A DNA stretch of 15,970 nt. Source: Candidatus Moraniibacteriota bacterium. GTDB lineage: Bacteria; Patescibacteriota; Minisyncoccia; Moranbacterales; GCA-2747515. Position 1 is the stretch's first letter. Each line of letters begins with the position of its first letter. The stretch spans positions 1 to 15,970 of the forward strand of contig JAUVJK010000016.1 of the NCBI GenBank assembly GCA_030592425.1, given 5' to 3'. Of the stretch, positions 6,689 through 12,796 are shown piece by piece. Position numbers and translations under genes: made by a program. The notes under the pieces are model-generated. The model saw nothing but the letters and a program-made list of their open reading frames with translations. It had not been told where the DNA came from and ran no database searches.

Positions 6689-7129
6689 TTACTCCCCTGA
6701 AACACGCACAATCACATCACGTTTCCGCGCACCATTAAACTCAACAGCAAAAAAACTCTGACTATCAGATAACATTAAATGTCCATCAGCAATCGGTGCA
6801 TTTTTACTCGCACCGAGAAGAATCGCTTTACAATGAGAGTGACCATTACTCCGTCCATCCGCTTTCACATCACGACGCAATTCGAAAAGGTCATGAGAAT
6901 ACTGCTCATCCACTGGTACAAGCTTATAAAGCATACGCATAAAGTCTTGGATCAGCATTGGTTCATTATGATTGATCGTGACACCCATCGTCGTATGAGG
7001 CGCAAAAACAAGCACTTCCCCAGTACGCACACCAGACTTGTCGACAATCTCTTGTACGCGATCTGTTAGATCGACAAACTCAATTTGTGTCGTTGTTTCG
7101 AATTCTATACGCTCAGAGAACTGTTTCAT
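6689..7129 (-). CDS. YjbQ/UPF0047 family protein
   Basis: 146 residues covering the complete UPF0047 (YjbQ) domain. Key strings: FAPHTTMGVTINHNEP (42-57), where HTT-x-G-V-x-I-N is the family signature, NGHSHCKAILLG (94-105) with the conserved His pair, and a final VEFNGARKRDVIVRVSGE. Family members bind a metal through these histidines, and some have been reported to have weak thiamine phosphate synthase activity; the physiological role is not settled. A Cys replaces the usual Leu in HSHxKA. First gene of the operon, behind a good promoter with a leader of about 40 nt lacking an SD. The link to pcm and mltG may be only transcriptional. Confidence 0.9.
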   Translation of the reverse strand: MKQFSERIEFETTTQIEFVDLTDRVQEIVDKSGVRTGEVLVFAPHTTMGVTINHNEPMLIQDFMRMLYKLVPVDEQYSHDLFELRRDVKADGRSNGHSHCKAILLGASKNAPIADGHLMLSDSQSFFAVEFNGARKRDVIVRVSGE

Positions 7130-7175
7130 GATCGTTATATTAATATTTTATTTTTTGTCACATTCACTTTTTTCT

Positions 7176-7204
7176 ATTCTAACAGATTTTTCTCAATCAC
7201 TCAA
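7176..7204 (-). promoter_or_regulatory. Promoter of yjbQ-pcm-mltG
   Basis: Minus strand TTGAGT (7199-7204), 17 bp, TAGAAT (7176-7181) preceded by TGT. The -10 matches at 5 of 6 positions and is extended; the -35 at 4 of 6. Confidence 0.65.
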
Positions 7205-7224
7205 AAAAAGAATAGGGATTTCTT
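7203..7224 (-). terminator. Weak terminator overlapping the uppS stop
   Basis: On the minus strand AAGAA/TTCTT pair over 5 bp around a 7-nt loop and run straight into seven T. The stem is short and AT-rich and includes the uppS stop codon; some read-through into yjbQ is expected. Confidence 0.4.
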
Positions 7225-7939
7225 ACTTCCCAAGACGTCGCTCGCGCGCACCATATTGTGCAAGTATACGTTTGAAAGTATCTACATCAAAATCAGGATA
7301 CAATTCCTTGGCAAAATACAGCTGTGCATTTGCAAGGTCCCACATCATAAACCCAGCACTCAAATGTGGATCATCACCCGTACGGATCAAATAATCAACT
7401 GGTGGCAGGTCCGCTGTCATCAAATGCGCCTTGATCACGTCACGTGTGATATCCTCTCCATCACTATATTTTGTAGCAATCGACCGCACTGCCTGAAGCA
7501 TCTCATCATCTCCACTATATGCGAGAAAGAAATTAAGCGTCCGTTTAGAATAATGTTTCGTTTCATTAATACCCTTTTGAAGAAGTTTTACAAGTGATTG
7601 GGGAAACTGTTCTTCCCAACGACCAATAATATTAACGCTTGTTTCATTTTTGTGAAGAGCATCATTCTCGATCAATTTCGTAAAGTTCTCAACATAGATC
7701 TGCAATAATGCACGACGTTCTTCTATCGATCGTTTTGTCATATTTTCTAGAGATGATCCCCAAAACGAAAGGTGTTTTATGTCCATTGTTCGTGACGCAT
7801 CAATGATCTCTTTGGTGCGCACTGCTCCTGCACGGTGACCATCCCATGGTTTCTCACCGCGCGCCTGCGCCCAACGACGATTGCCATCTGGAATAATGGC
7901 AATATGTTGTGGCAATAGAGATCTCTCTGTAGTACTCAT
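7223..7939 (-). CDS. uppS: Cis-prenyltransferase (UppS-like) with altered active site
   Basis: 238 residues, normal length for Z-type isoprenyl diphosphate synthases, which extend FPP with isopentenyl diphosphate to undecaprenyl diphosphate, the wall lipid carrier. The first motif is intact: HIAIIPDGNRRWA with catalytic D18. Others differ by eye from E. coli UppS. FSTENW reads WGSSLENM (60-67). RTGGEHRIS reads RTGDDPHLS (186-194), so the phosphate-binding Arg200 is His. AELYF reads AQLYF (205-209), so metal ligand Glu213 is Gln. LYPDFD is kept. It is probably the functional enzyme of a divergent clade, perhaps with a different chain length. It starts 77 nt after the polyprenyl synthase gene without SD. 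Confidence 0.88.
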   Translation of the reverse strand: MSTTERSLLPQHIAIIPDGNRRWAQARGEKPWDGHRAGAVRTKEIIDASRTMDIKHLSFWGSSLENMTKRSIEERRALLQIYVENFTKLIENDALHKNETSVNIIGRWEEQFPQSLVKLLQKGINETKHYSKRTLNFFLAYSGDDEMLQAVRSIATKYSDGEDITRDVIKAHLMTADLPPVDYLIRTGDDPHLSAGFMMWDLANAQLYFAKELYPDFDVDTFKRILAQYGARERRLGK

Positions 7940-7956
7940 ATTTATTTTAGAGAATA

Positions 7957-7962
7957 ATTATA
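7957..7962 (-). promoter_or_regulatory. Possible -10 box for uppS
   Basis: A perfect TATAAT on the minus strand, 17 bp upstream of the uppS ATG, without a convincing -35. If used, the mRNA would have a leader of about 10 nt, in keeping with the missing SD. Transcription from the upstream synthase gene is the alternative. Confidence 0.3.
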
Positions 7963-8016
7963 AAAATTTTATTGAAAGAAATGAAATAGTACACCATCTT
8001 TATCATTTCTTTATTT

Positions 8017-9084
8017 CTAATGCGACCTCTGTGCAAGATAATCAACTAATCCAACAAAAAATATTTTACTTTTTTGTGGAAAGTGTGCTTTTTCGATCTG
8101 TATACGTGCAACATCCAAATTCTCATGCATCATTTTTTGGACATATGCCAAAGTACCAGAAGTAATAAGGATCTCTTGAAATCGATCAACATCTTTTTGT
8201 ATGATAGCCTTCTTCCCTAAAAGTCTTCTGAAATCTCTTTGATCTTCCCCTGTAGCACGTCGCTTTGCAACAATTGCAAGGAGTGTCAACTTTCCTTCTT
8301 CGATATCAGAACCAACAGGTTTTCCAAGTTTTTTTTCATCTCCAAAGATTCCTAGAATATCATCCTGGATCTGAAAAGCAATTCCGAGAGGAACAGCAAA
8401 TGCACTCATTTTTTTCATCAGTACTTCAGAACCATCAGCCAAGATCGCGCCAAGATGCAAAGGACCTTCAAATGTATAGCGGGCAGTTTTATTCTCATAC
8501 ATTGTAAGAATTGCTTTCTCTGATGCCTTACCACGATATTCCATATAAACATCTTGCATTTCACCAATGCCTGTCATGCCAACGATTTCTTGCGAACGTG
8601 TCAGTGCGCGAATAATATTCTTTGGAGAAAAATTGGATGCAAAAAATGCACGATTCCCCATGGAATATACAAGATCACCAATAATAATACCAACTGATAT
8701 CCCAAAATGCTCCGCCTCTTTCTTTGAAAGAAATTTTTCACCATATGTGCGGTAATGCGCATGCATTGTTAGCTCACTATGTCGCAGATCATCGCGATCA
8801 ATGATATCGTCATGCATCAAAAGAAAAGCATGGATCATCTCAATACCAATAGCACTACGCATAATTTCTTTGCGCTTTTTACCACCCGCCGCAAGATAGC
8901 CATACTGCATCATGATCGGACGGACGCGCTTCCCACCTGCGAGGATTGTTTTTTTGAAGTAGATCAATGCCTTTGCAACAAATTGATCATGTTTTTTCAC
9001 CTCAGCAATTCCTTCGTCCAAAACCGATGCTAATTCCTTATCAAATTCTGCCTTAAAGATTTGTAACTCCTTTTTAACATCCAT
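8017..9084 (-). CDS. Polyprenyl (probably geranylgeranyl or farnesyl) diphosphate synthase
   Basis: 355 residues, an all-helical trans-prenyltransferase that condenses isopentenyl diphosphate with allylic diphosphates. GGKRVRP (50-56) is the substrate-binding motif. The first Asp-rich motif is MHDDIIDRDD (D92, D93, D96). The second is QIQDDILGIFGDEKKLGKPV (D241, D242), followed by GSDIEEGKLTLL. The five residues before the first motif include Phe87 at position -5, and the motif has no two-residue insertion. In chain-length rules this pattern fits archaeal-type GGPP synthases; C15 is also possible. Followed by uppS, it likely makes the allylic primer for that enzyme. No SD. The C-terminal tail (about 300-355) is longer than minimal family members. 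Confidence 0.92.
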   Translation of the reverse strand: MDVKKELQIFKAEFDKELASVLDEGIAEVKKHDQFVAKALIYFKKTILAGGKRVRPIMMQYGYLAAGGKKRKEIMRSAIGIEMIHAFLLMHDDIIDRDDLRHSELTMHAHYRTYGEKFLSKKEAEHFGISVGIIIGDLVYSMGNRAFFASNFSPKNIIRALTRSQEIVGMTGIGEMQDVYMEYRGKASEKAILTMYENKTARYTFEGPLHLGAILADGSEVLMKKMSAFAVPLGIAFQIQDDILGIFGDEKKLGKPVGSDIEEGKLTLLAIVAKRRATGEDQRDFRRLLGKKAIIQKDVDRFQEILITSGTLAYVQKMMHENLDVARIQIEKAHFPQKSKIFFVGLVDYLAQRSH

Positions 9085-9119
9085 AGTGATTGCTATTCTG
9101 ATAATTATTCTTACCTTTA

Positions 9120-9148
9120 ATTGTAGCTATTGTGGGCAAAAAAAGCAA
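9120..9148 (-). promoter_or_regulatory. Putative promoter of the polyprenyl synthase-uppS unit
   Basis: Minus strand TTGCTT, 17 bp, TACAAT. The -10 matches at 5 of 6 positions, the -35 at only 3, and there is no TGn. It follows the metK terminator, where a new promoter is expected. Confidence 0.35.
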
Positions 9149-9183
9149 TTTATCAAATATCTCTTTAACATCTCTTTGTAGAC

Positions 9184-9210
9184 AAAAAAGGGAGTTTTCA
9201 CACCTCCTTT
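9184..9210 (-). terminator. metK terminator
   Basis: On the minus strand AAAGGAG pairs with CTCC-CTTT (one unpaired C) around a 9-nt loop, running into six T. A second small stem, TCTCTT/AAGAGA, overlaps the metK stop codon at 9221-9235. Confidence 0.65.
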
Positions 9211-9224
9211 TATCCCAAAATCTC

Positions 9225-10283
9225 TTATAAAGAGAGACTGATCACTTCCTCCCATGGCAATCCTTCTTTGCCAAAGTGTCCATAGACTGCTGTCTGCGCA
9301 AAAATCGGCTGATCCAATGTTAATCGTTCGCAAATTGTTGCAGGACGAAAGTCAAAATTCTCCGCCACGATCGTTGAGAGATCATTTCCGCTCTCATCAA
9401 TAGCACGTACCATAAGGGGTTCTACCTTCCCGATTGCATACGCAACTGAAACGAGACACTCTTTTGCATAACCATTTGCCACAATATTCTTTGCAACAAA
9501 GCGCGTCATATAAGCGCCAGAACGATCCACTTTTGTTGCGTCCTTCCCAGAAAAACAACCACCACCATGTGGCACGAGTCCACCGTAAGTATCTACCATG
9601 AGTTTGCGCCCCGTCAAACCTGTATCTCCCGCAAATCCACCAATCACAAATTTACCTGTTGGATTGATAAGGATGCTAATATTATCTCTACTTCCGATCA
9701 CTGGAACGATCAATTTTTCCGTTACTTCTTGTACTATCTGTGCGTGATCTACATCTTCAACATGTTGCGTACTCACAAGAACTGCTGATACACGATCATT
9801 CACAACCGTTACTTGCGCCTTTCCATCAGGACGGATCCATTTTTGATTGCCATCTGTACGCAGTACCTCCAATCCCTCAGCAAGCGCGTGCGCTAGAACG
9901 ACGCCTTTTGGCAAATATTCTTCTGTTTCGTTACACGCATATCCATACATGATCCCCTGATCACCAGCGCCACCTGGATCAACACCTTGCGCAATATCTG
10001 GTGACTGCCGTACAATCCGTGTAATCACTTCTAATTCATCGTTATAACCGATTCCCCTATAAACATCTTGTGCAATTTTCTCTGCATCAAATTGTGCATT
10101 TGTTGTTACTTCTCCACCAATCATCAGAAGCCCATGCCCACCAAAACATTCCACTGCTACACGACTCAAAGGGTCTTGTACCAAACAGGCATCGAGAATC
10201 GCATCAGAGATTTGATCACAGACCTTATCAGGATGACCCGATGTAACGCTTTCTACTGTGTACGTGTCAAATGTATAATTCAT
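9225..10283 (-). CDS. metK: S-adenosylmethionine synthetase
   Basis: 352 residues; it makes SAM from methionine and ATP in the cytosol. Signatures are intact: ESVTSGHPDK (11-20; H17, D19), GAGDQGIMYGYA (105-116), the hexapeptide-like HGGGCFSGKDATKVDRSGAY (239-258, where the usual GGGAFSGKDPTKVDRSAAY has A to C and P to A changes), and TAVYGHFGKEGLPWE at the end. It is about 30 residues shorter than E. coli MetK, mainly from a shorter loop before GAGDQG and other loops, not from truncation. Only a weak purine stretch (GAAGAAAG) precedes the ATG. Expression is predicted to be controlled by the SAM-I riboswitch and intrinsic terminator that end 20 nt upstream, an end-product feedback loop. Confidence 0.97.
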   Translation of the reverse strand: MNYTFDTYTVESVTSGHPDKVCDQISDAILDACLVQDPLSRVAVECFGGHGLLMIGGEVTTNAQFDAEKIAQDVYRGIGYNDELEVITRIVRQSPDIAQGVDPGGAGDQGIMYGYACNETEEYLPKGVVLAHALAEGLEVLRTDGNQKWIRPDGKAQVTVVNDRVSAVLVSTQHVEDVDHAQIVQEVTEKLIVPVIGSRDNISILINPTGKFVIGGFAGDTGLTGRKLMVDTYGGLVPHGGGCFSGKDATKVDRSGAYMTRFVAKNIVANGYAKECLVSVAYAIGKVEPLMVRAIDESGNDLSTIVAENFDFRPATICERLTLDQPIFAQTAVYGHFGKEGLPWEEVISLSL

Positions 10284-10303
10284 ACTTTCTTCATTACATA
10301 ATT

Positions 10304-10332
10304 AAAAAACTTTCTCCACAAAAAGAAAGTCC
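10304..10332 (-). terminator. metK: Riboswitch-controlled terminator in the metK leader
   Basis: On the minus strand ACTTTCT pairs with AGAAAGT (10324-10330 with 10309-10315) around an 8-nt loop, with two G-T pairs possible at the base, followed by a run of six T. It ends 20 nt before the metK ATG. The purine-rich GGGGAAAG on the 3' side of the aptamer (P4 and the start of P1) can pair instead with the CTTTCTTT of the terminator's 5' arm. That gives a plausible antiterminator when SAM is absent. Confidence 0.7.
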
Positions 10333-10344
10333 GTTAAAAAATTG

Positions 10345-10457
10345 GATTTATCTTTCCCCTATGGGTAGGATGTGGCACCTTCATCACTATAGTCATCTTG
10401 TGATGGGTTGCCAGCAGGGTCACGGGGCCTCTCCCTCGCCTGCGTTCACTATAAACC
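10345..10457 (-). promoter_or_regulatory. SAM-I (S-box) riboswitch aptamer
   Basis: Minus-strand RNA whose conserved S-box elements are in the right order. P1: GGUUUAU (10457-10451) with AUAAAUC (10351-10345), one G-U pair. P2: GCAGG (10443-10439) with CCUGC (10418-10414), enclosing the GAGGGA...GGCCCC kink-turn arm. Then come the invariant GGCAACC (10412-10406); P3, CAUCAC with GUGAUG; the invariant GGUGCC (10379-10374); a short P4, CCC/GGG; and GAAAGAU entering P1. Spacing of the blocks matches SAM-I rather than SAM-II, SAM-III or SAM-IV, though a SAM-I/IV mixed form is not excluded without a covariance search. It lies upstream of metK, the classic target. Confidence 0.9.
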
Positions 10458-10479
10458 GTTTGTATGTAGTTGTAGAATC

Positions 10480-10507
10480 ACTATATCATACCCTCACACA
10501 GATGCAA
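10480..10507 (-). promoter_or_regulatory. Promoter of the riboswitch-metK transcript
   Basis: Minus strand TTGCAT (10502-10507), 16 bp, TATAGT (10480-10485) preceded by TGA. Transcription would start about 15 nt before the aptamer. I see nothing further between here and the terminator at 10755 except unassigned AT-rich sequence with short, unlikely frames. Confidence 0.6.
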
Positions 10508-10754
10508 AATAAAAAGGCCCATGATGTTATCATTGTGCCCAAAGCATGGATAAAAGTTCATTGCAATTATGTAATAGTTTGATCCTATGCGCATCACTTA
10601 GACTAAGTAAAACTCAGCATCTTCAGCATCAAAGTACAAATGTACTACTCGAAGTGTTATACAAAAAAGATCGTAAATCATTTTTATCGCTATATTGCGA
10701 TTACGAATGTACCCTATTTTGCATGAGAAATTTTTTACCAATGCCGTCGATCAA

Positions 10755-10786
10755 TAAAAAAGCGCTCCGTTATTAACGTTACGCTT
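10755..10786 (-). terminator. Terminator of the 10804-11163 gene
   Basis: On the minus strand AAGCG/CGCTT encloses a 3-nt internal loop and CGTT/AACG with a 3-nt loop, then continues into six T. It lies 18 nt after the stop codon. Confidence 0.75.
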
Positions 10787-10803
10787 GAATAGAGAGAAAT
10801 ACT

Positions 10804-11163
10804 CTACAAATTTTTCAAATCTTCGATCTGCTGCTCCATTTGTTTGATTTTTGGAGAGCGTCTCTTTTGTGAAAATATCCACTCATCTGCATGAGCCGAT
10901 CCTTCATATTGTCTTGCAATGAACATTTTGTAGCCAAAATTGTTACCTGCATTACGTATGTTCTGAGCCTCAAAAAGAGACTCTACCTCCCATGCGTTGT
11001 ATGTTCGTACTTTTCCACGACGCTTGATCCTCAGCTCGGGAAATTGATTATCATACTTCCCCTGTCCTTGAGCATCCTGATAGTTTGCGACCATCTCATT
11101 GCCATCGGCAATGTTGTTACCTGTCATGACAACATACCAATGTGCCACTCTTTTATTTGACAT
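10804..11163 (-). CDS. Orphan protein with C-terminal helical tail
   Basis: 119 residues; not recognised. The ATG at 11163 is chosen over one at 11217 because GAGGAG stands 8 nt before it and the promoter's -10 (11208-11213) overlaps the upstream candidate's first codons, so that ATG cannot be transcribed. The protein is soluble and basic, with conserved-looking aromatic blocks (AHWYVVMTGNN at the start, RTYNAWEVESLFEAQNIR in the middle, FGYKMFIARQYEG after it). The Lys/Gln/Glu-rich end (KIKQMEQQIEDLKNL) suggests a short coiled coil. The gene is monocistronic: it has its own promoter, a symmetric element around the -10, and its own terminator. No function is proposed. Confidence 0.8.
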   Translation of the reverse strand: MSNKRVAHWYVVMTGNNIADGNEMVANYQDAQGQGKYDNQFPELRIKRRGKVRTYNAWEVESLFEAQNIRNAGNNFGYKMFIARQYEGSAHADEWIFSQKRRSPKIKQMEQQIEDLKNL

Positions 11164-11195
11164 ATCTATCTCTCCTCGATCATCTGTGTATAAAA

Positions 11196-11224
11196 AACAA
11201 CTGCCATAGTATATCACAGTTGTT
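11196..11224. promoter_or_regulatory. Inverted repeat embracing the -10, candidate operator
   Basis: AACAACTG and CAGTTGTT, a perfect 8-bp inverted repeat separated by 13 bp, with the -10 box of the 10804 gene's promoter between the arms. The arm centres are about 21 bp apart, two helical turns, as expected for a dimeric repressor. Confidence 0.5.
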
Positions 11225-11236
11225 ATAAAAAATCAA
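11208..11236 (-). promoter_or_regulatory. Promoter of the 10804-11163 gene
   Basis: Minus strand TTGATT (11231-11236), 17 bp, TATACT (11208-11213) preceded by TGA. Hexamers match at 4 and 5 of 6 positions, with an extended -10. Confidence 0.7.
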
Positions 11237-11301
11237 GGATACTAGTCAGATTCCCCTGCATTCTATACTCCCAAATACTTTTATTTATTCCTTGTTTTTT
11301 A

Positions 11302-11703
11302 CTATCCCTCTTGTCGCATCACCATGATACACGCATGATGTATGCATACGATATCATTTTGATTACAATAGTCGATTACTGCATCATTCTCACTTCCCGG
11401 TTGTAACCACACTTTAGTGATCCCATGATCTCTCACCTCTGGAAGGATCTTTTCTGTAACTACTGGCGGCACAACAAAAATCACTACATCGATCTTTGCA
11501 GTAATATCAGAAACTCTCTCAAAAACACGCAGACCCAAGATCTCTCCACCTTTAGGATTGACTGGGTAGACCGTATACCCCGCATCCGTGAGATCCTTAA
11601 GAACCTTATAGCCATATTTTTCTACATTCGCTGATGCGCCAACGATCGCATACGTATAATCAGGTGCGATCATTTTTTCTTTTTCATCGACAGCTACATT
11701 CAT
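11302..11703 (-). CDS. CoA-binding (CoA_binding_2, YccU-like) protein
   Basis: 133 residues, a single Rossmann-type CoA-binding domain. YAIVGASANVEKYGYKVLKDL (18-38) is the nucleotide-binding loop, followed by GYTVYPVNPKGGEILGLRVF, DVVIFVVPP and KVWLQPGSENDAVIDYC. It ends in a segment with a conserved-type Cys (HHACIMV). Such stand-alone domains resemble the N-terminal part of succinyl-CoA and acyl-CoA synthetases; their cellular role is unknown. The start lies 10 nt after the stop of the 36-residue membrane peptide gene, with only a weak AAAGAA before it, so it is probably co-transcribed. No clear terminator follows. Confidence 0.9.
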   Translation of the reverse strand: MNVAVDEKEKMIAPDYTYAIVGASANVEKYGYKVLKDLTDAGYTVYPVNPKGGEILGLRVFERVSDITAKIDVVIFVVPPVVTEKILPEVRDHGITKVWLQPGSENDAVIDYCNQNDIVCIHHACIMVMRQEG

Positions 11704-11713
11704 AACATGTTCT

Positions 11714-11824
11714 TTATTTCAAAAACCATGCAGAGATCATCGGCCATGTGAACACGAAGAGCGCAAAACACAAACTAATGATCAACACAACAACAAGTGC
11801 TGTTACCCATCCATTCTTTTTCAT
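11714..11824 (-). CDS. Small single-pass membrane peptide
   Basis: 36 residues. The start is positively charged (MKKNGW), followed by a continuous hydrophobic run (about 7-25) rich in Val, Leu, Ile and Phe, then TWPMISAWF and a final Lys. It is predicted to span the membrane with its short N-terminus inside. Evidence that it is real: ATG right after an AT-rich spacer, a clean stop 10 nt before the CoA-binding gene, and a composition strongly biased to a membrane helix. There is no SD; a TATAAT lies at 11841-11846, so a private promoter is possible. It follows an AbrB-like gene by 39 nt. The size and topology resemble small membrane toxins and small regulatory membrane proteins, but no family is recognised. 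Confidence 0.68.
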   Translation of the reverse strand: MKKNGWVTALVVVLIISLCFALFVFTWPMISAWFLK

Positions 11825-11863
11825 AAGAAATTTTTATCAATTATATTATTTTTGACGAAACAT

Positions 11864-12034
11864 TTATTTCTTCCAATCTTCAATGTAAATCCTTTTGCCA
11901 ACCTTTTTCACAATGACCTTTTGTCCTTCCCTGATTCTCAGCTCTTTTACGATCTCCATCGGCAGTGTGACACCATAACTTCCTGATTTTTTATAGACTT
12001 TACGAACGTTCTTCTCTGTCAGTTTTCTTCTCAT
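11864..12034 (-). CDS. AbrB/MazE-like swapped-hairpin DNA-binding protein
   Basis: 56 residues. After a basic start (MRRKLTEKNVRKV), the stretch KSGSYGVTLPMEIVKELRIREGQKVIVKKVGKRIYIED is a near-canonical AbrB/SpoVT/MazE N-terminal domain. It shows the S-x-x-V-T-L-P strand, the short helix of the I-V-K-E-L type, and the G-x-K-V-x-V turn. Such proteins dimerise to bind DNA and often repress their own promoters; many are antitoxins. The start abuts a perfect 36-bp palindrome (12040-12075), which is probably its own operator. No long C-terminal toxin-binding tail is visible. No MazF, PIN or other classical toxin gene follows; the next gene is the membrane peptide. No SD. Confidence 0.85.
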   Translation of the reverse strand: MRRKLTEKNVRKVYKKSGSYGVTLPMEIVKELRIREGQKVIVKKVGKRIYIEDWKK

Positions 12035-12039
12035 ATTAT

Positions 12040-12075
12040 TTGGGTACCTTTTAAGGTACCTTAAAAGGTACCCAA
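12040..12075. promoter_or_regulatory. Perfect 36-bp palindrome with three GGTACC boxes
   Basis: A perfect inverted repeat of 18 bp per arm without loop. It holds GGTACC at 12043, 12055 and 12067, spaced exactly 12 bp, with TTTTAA and TTAAAA between. It lies 5 bp upstream of the AbrB-like ATG and downstream of the likely -10, so it would be in the leader. It could act as an operator for the AbrB-like protein, as an RNA stem over the start region, or both. It is not a terminator: only three T follow on the minus strand (AAATAATATG). Confidence 0.75.
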
Positions 12076-12097
12076 GGGTAATTTATGAAACAATAGT

Positions 12098-12103
12098 ATT
12101 ATA
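12098..12103 (-). promoter_or_regulatory. Probable -10 of the AbrB-like operon
   Basis: A perfect TATAAT on the minus strand, 64 bp above the AbrB-like ATG, with no good -35. Transcription from it would place the palindrome at about +16 to +51. Confidence 0.4.
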
Positions 12104-12160
12104 GTAGCACAAAAATGATTTCTTTTACATTTATCTACCTACCTGACAACTTCTCGTCCA

Positions 12161-12191
12161 TAAAAAAGCAGGATGTCATATAACATCCTGC
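12161..12191 (-). terminator. Terminator of the 12210-12729 operon
   Basis: GCAGGATGT and ACATCCTGC form a perfect 9-bp stem with a 6-nt loop, followed on the minus strand by six T. It starts 19 nt after the stop codon. Confidence 0.9.
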
Positions 12192-12209
12192 GAAAGAACA
12201 TAGCAATGT

Positions 12210-12503
12210 TCAAGGCTTTCTGTTCAATCGAGCCTTCTCTCTATATTGTTGGGCATTATAATTCATAACGCCTTTCAAACTATCTAACGGAGAAAAACCC
12301 CATGCAATGTAGTCATTGTATATAAGAAGATTTTCCTCAGTTTGAGGACGAACAAAATCCCGCATTTTTTCTACTGAAAGATGGGGATTAAATTGCTCCC
12401 GCTCACCTGTAACAGCGTTACGCCAACAGACCACAGATTTCTCTGCTTGTACGGTTGCGGTAAACGATAAGCAAAGTGCCAACGTGATAAGTATCGTTTT
12501 CAT
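12210..12503 (-). CDS. Small secreted protein, unknown function
   Basis: 97 residues, with a classical signal peptide: MKT, hydrophobic core ILITLALCLSFTATV, and a VQA cleavage site at about residue 20. The mature part is about 77 residues, polar and basic, with a single Cys early (SVVCWRNA), FNPHLSVEKMRDFV and a YIAWGFSPLDSLKGVMNYN stretch rich in aromatic residues. No family recognised. The ATG at 12503 is one base after the TGA of the preceding gene, so translation is probably coupled; an alternative ATG at 12518 would only extend into that gene. It is the last gene before a strong terminator. It could be periplasm-like, cell-surface or released; a lone Cys away from the cleavage site argues against a lipoprotein. 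Confidence 0.78.
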   Translation of the reverse strand: MKTILITLALCLSFTATVQAEKSVVCWRNAVTGEREQFNPHLSVEKMRDFVRPQTEENLLIYNDYIAWGFSPLDSLKGVMNYNAQQYREKARLNRKP

Positions 12504-12504
12504 C

Positions 12505-12729
12505 TCACACCACCACATTGCGCGTGTTTTTTTGCCTTACTGCAATTACAGCCGCAAGAGAAGACAAGCACCTGATCAAGAGAGTTCTAAATTCACTATC
12601 GGCCGCAGCAGTTTGTGGAATATAATGTGCCATATCATTTGCCGATGGCATTTGATCAGGGTCAATAGTGTCAATTGTATTATTTTTAAAATTACACCAT
12701 TGAAATTGAATATCATTCCGACTTTTCAT
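12505..12729 (-). CDS. Small orphan protein, first gene of a two-gene operon
   Basis: 74 residues, not recognised. The ATG has a GGGGTGA purine-rich site 4 nt upstream, and a promoter with a symmetric element lies above. The first half is polar and Asn/Asp-rich (KNNTIDTIDPDQMPSAND). The second half holds a moderately hydrophobic helix (TLLIRCLSSLAAVIAV, about 49-64) between basic residues, which could be amphipathic and membrane-associated. The stop overlaps the start zone of the secreted protein gene (TGAG-ATG), so the two are translated together, and a shared role at the cell envelope is a reasonable guess. Real-gene status rests on the promoter, SD and coupling rather than on homology. Confidence 0.62.
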   Translation of the reverse strand: MKSRNDIQFQWCNFKNNTIDTIDPDQMPSANDMAHYIPQTAAADSEFRTLLIRCLSSLAAVIAVRQKNTRNVVV

Positions 12730-12771
12730 CTTTCACCCCACGTTTTATCATTAATTGTAAGAACTTTTTGT

Positions 12772-12789
12772 ATAACATCGTTATGTTAT
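12772..12789. promoter_or_regulatory. Inverted repeat at the transcription start, candidate operator
   Basis: ATAACAT-cgtt-ATGTTAT, a perfect 7-bp inverted repeat beginning 7 bp below the -10 box of the 12505-12729 operon, that is at about +1. It could bind a repressor or form a 5' stem on the mRNA. Confidence 0.45.
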
Positions 12790-12796
12790 GCCCAAA

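Noticed and set aside
10508..10754. Short plus-strand frames between metK's promoter and the 10755 terminator
   Set aside because: No SD, low-complexity composition and wrong orientation; no RNA gene recognised either.
11164..11217. 18-residue N-terminal extension of the 10804 gene
   Set aside because: It overlaps the -10 box, and a clear GAGGAG lies before the internal ATG at 11163.
11714..12034. Established type II toxin-antitoxin locus
   Set aside because: No MazF, PIN, RelE or other known toxin; only the AbrB-like half is recognisable, so it is reported as a candidate rather than a TA system.
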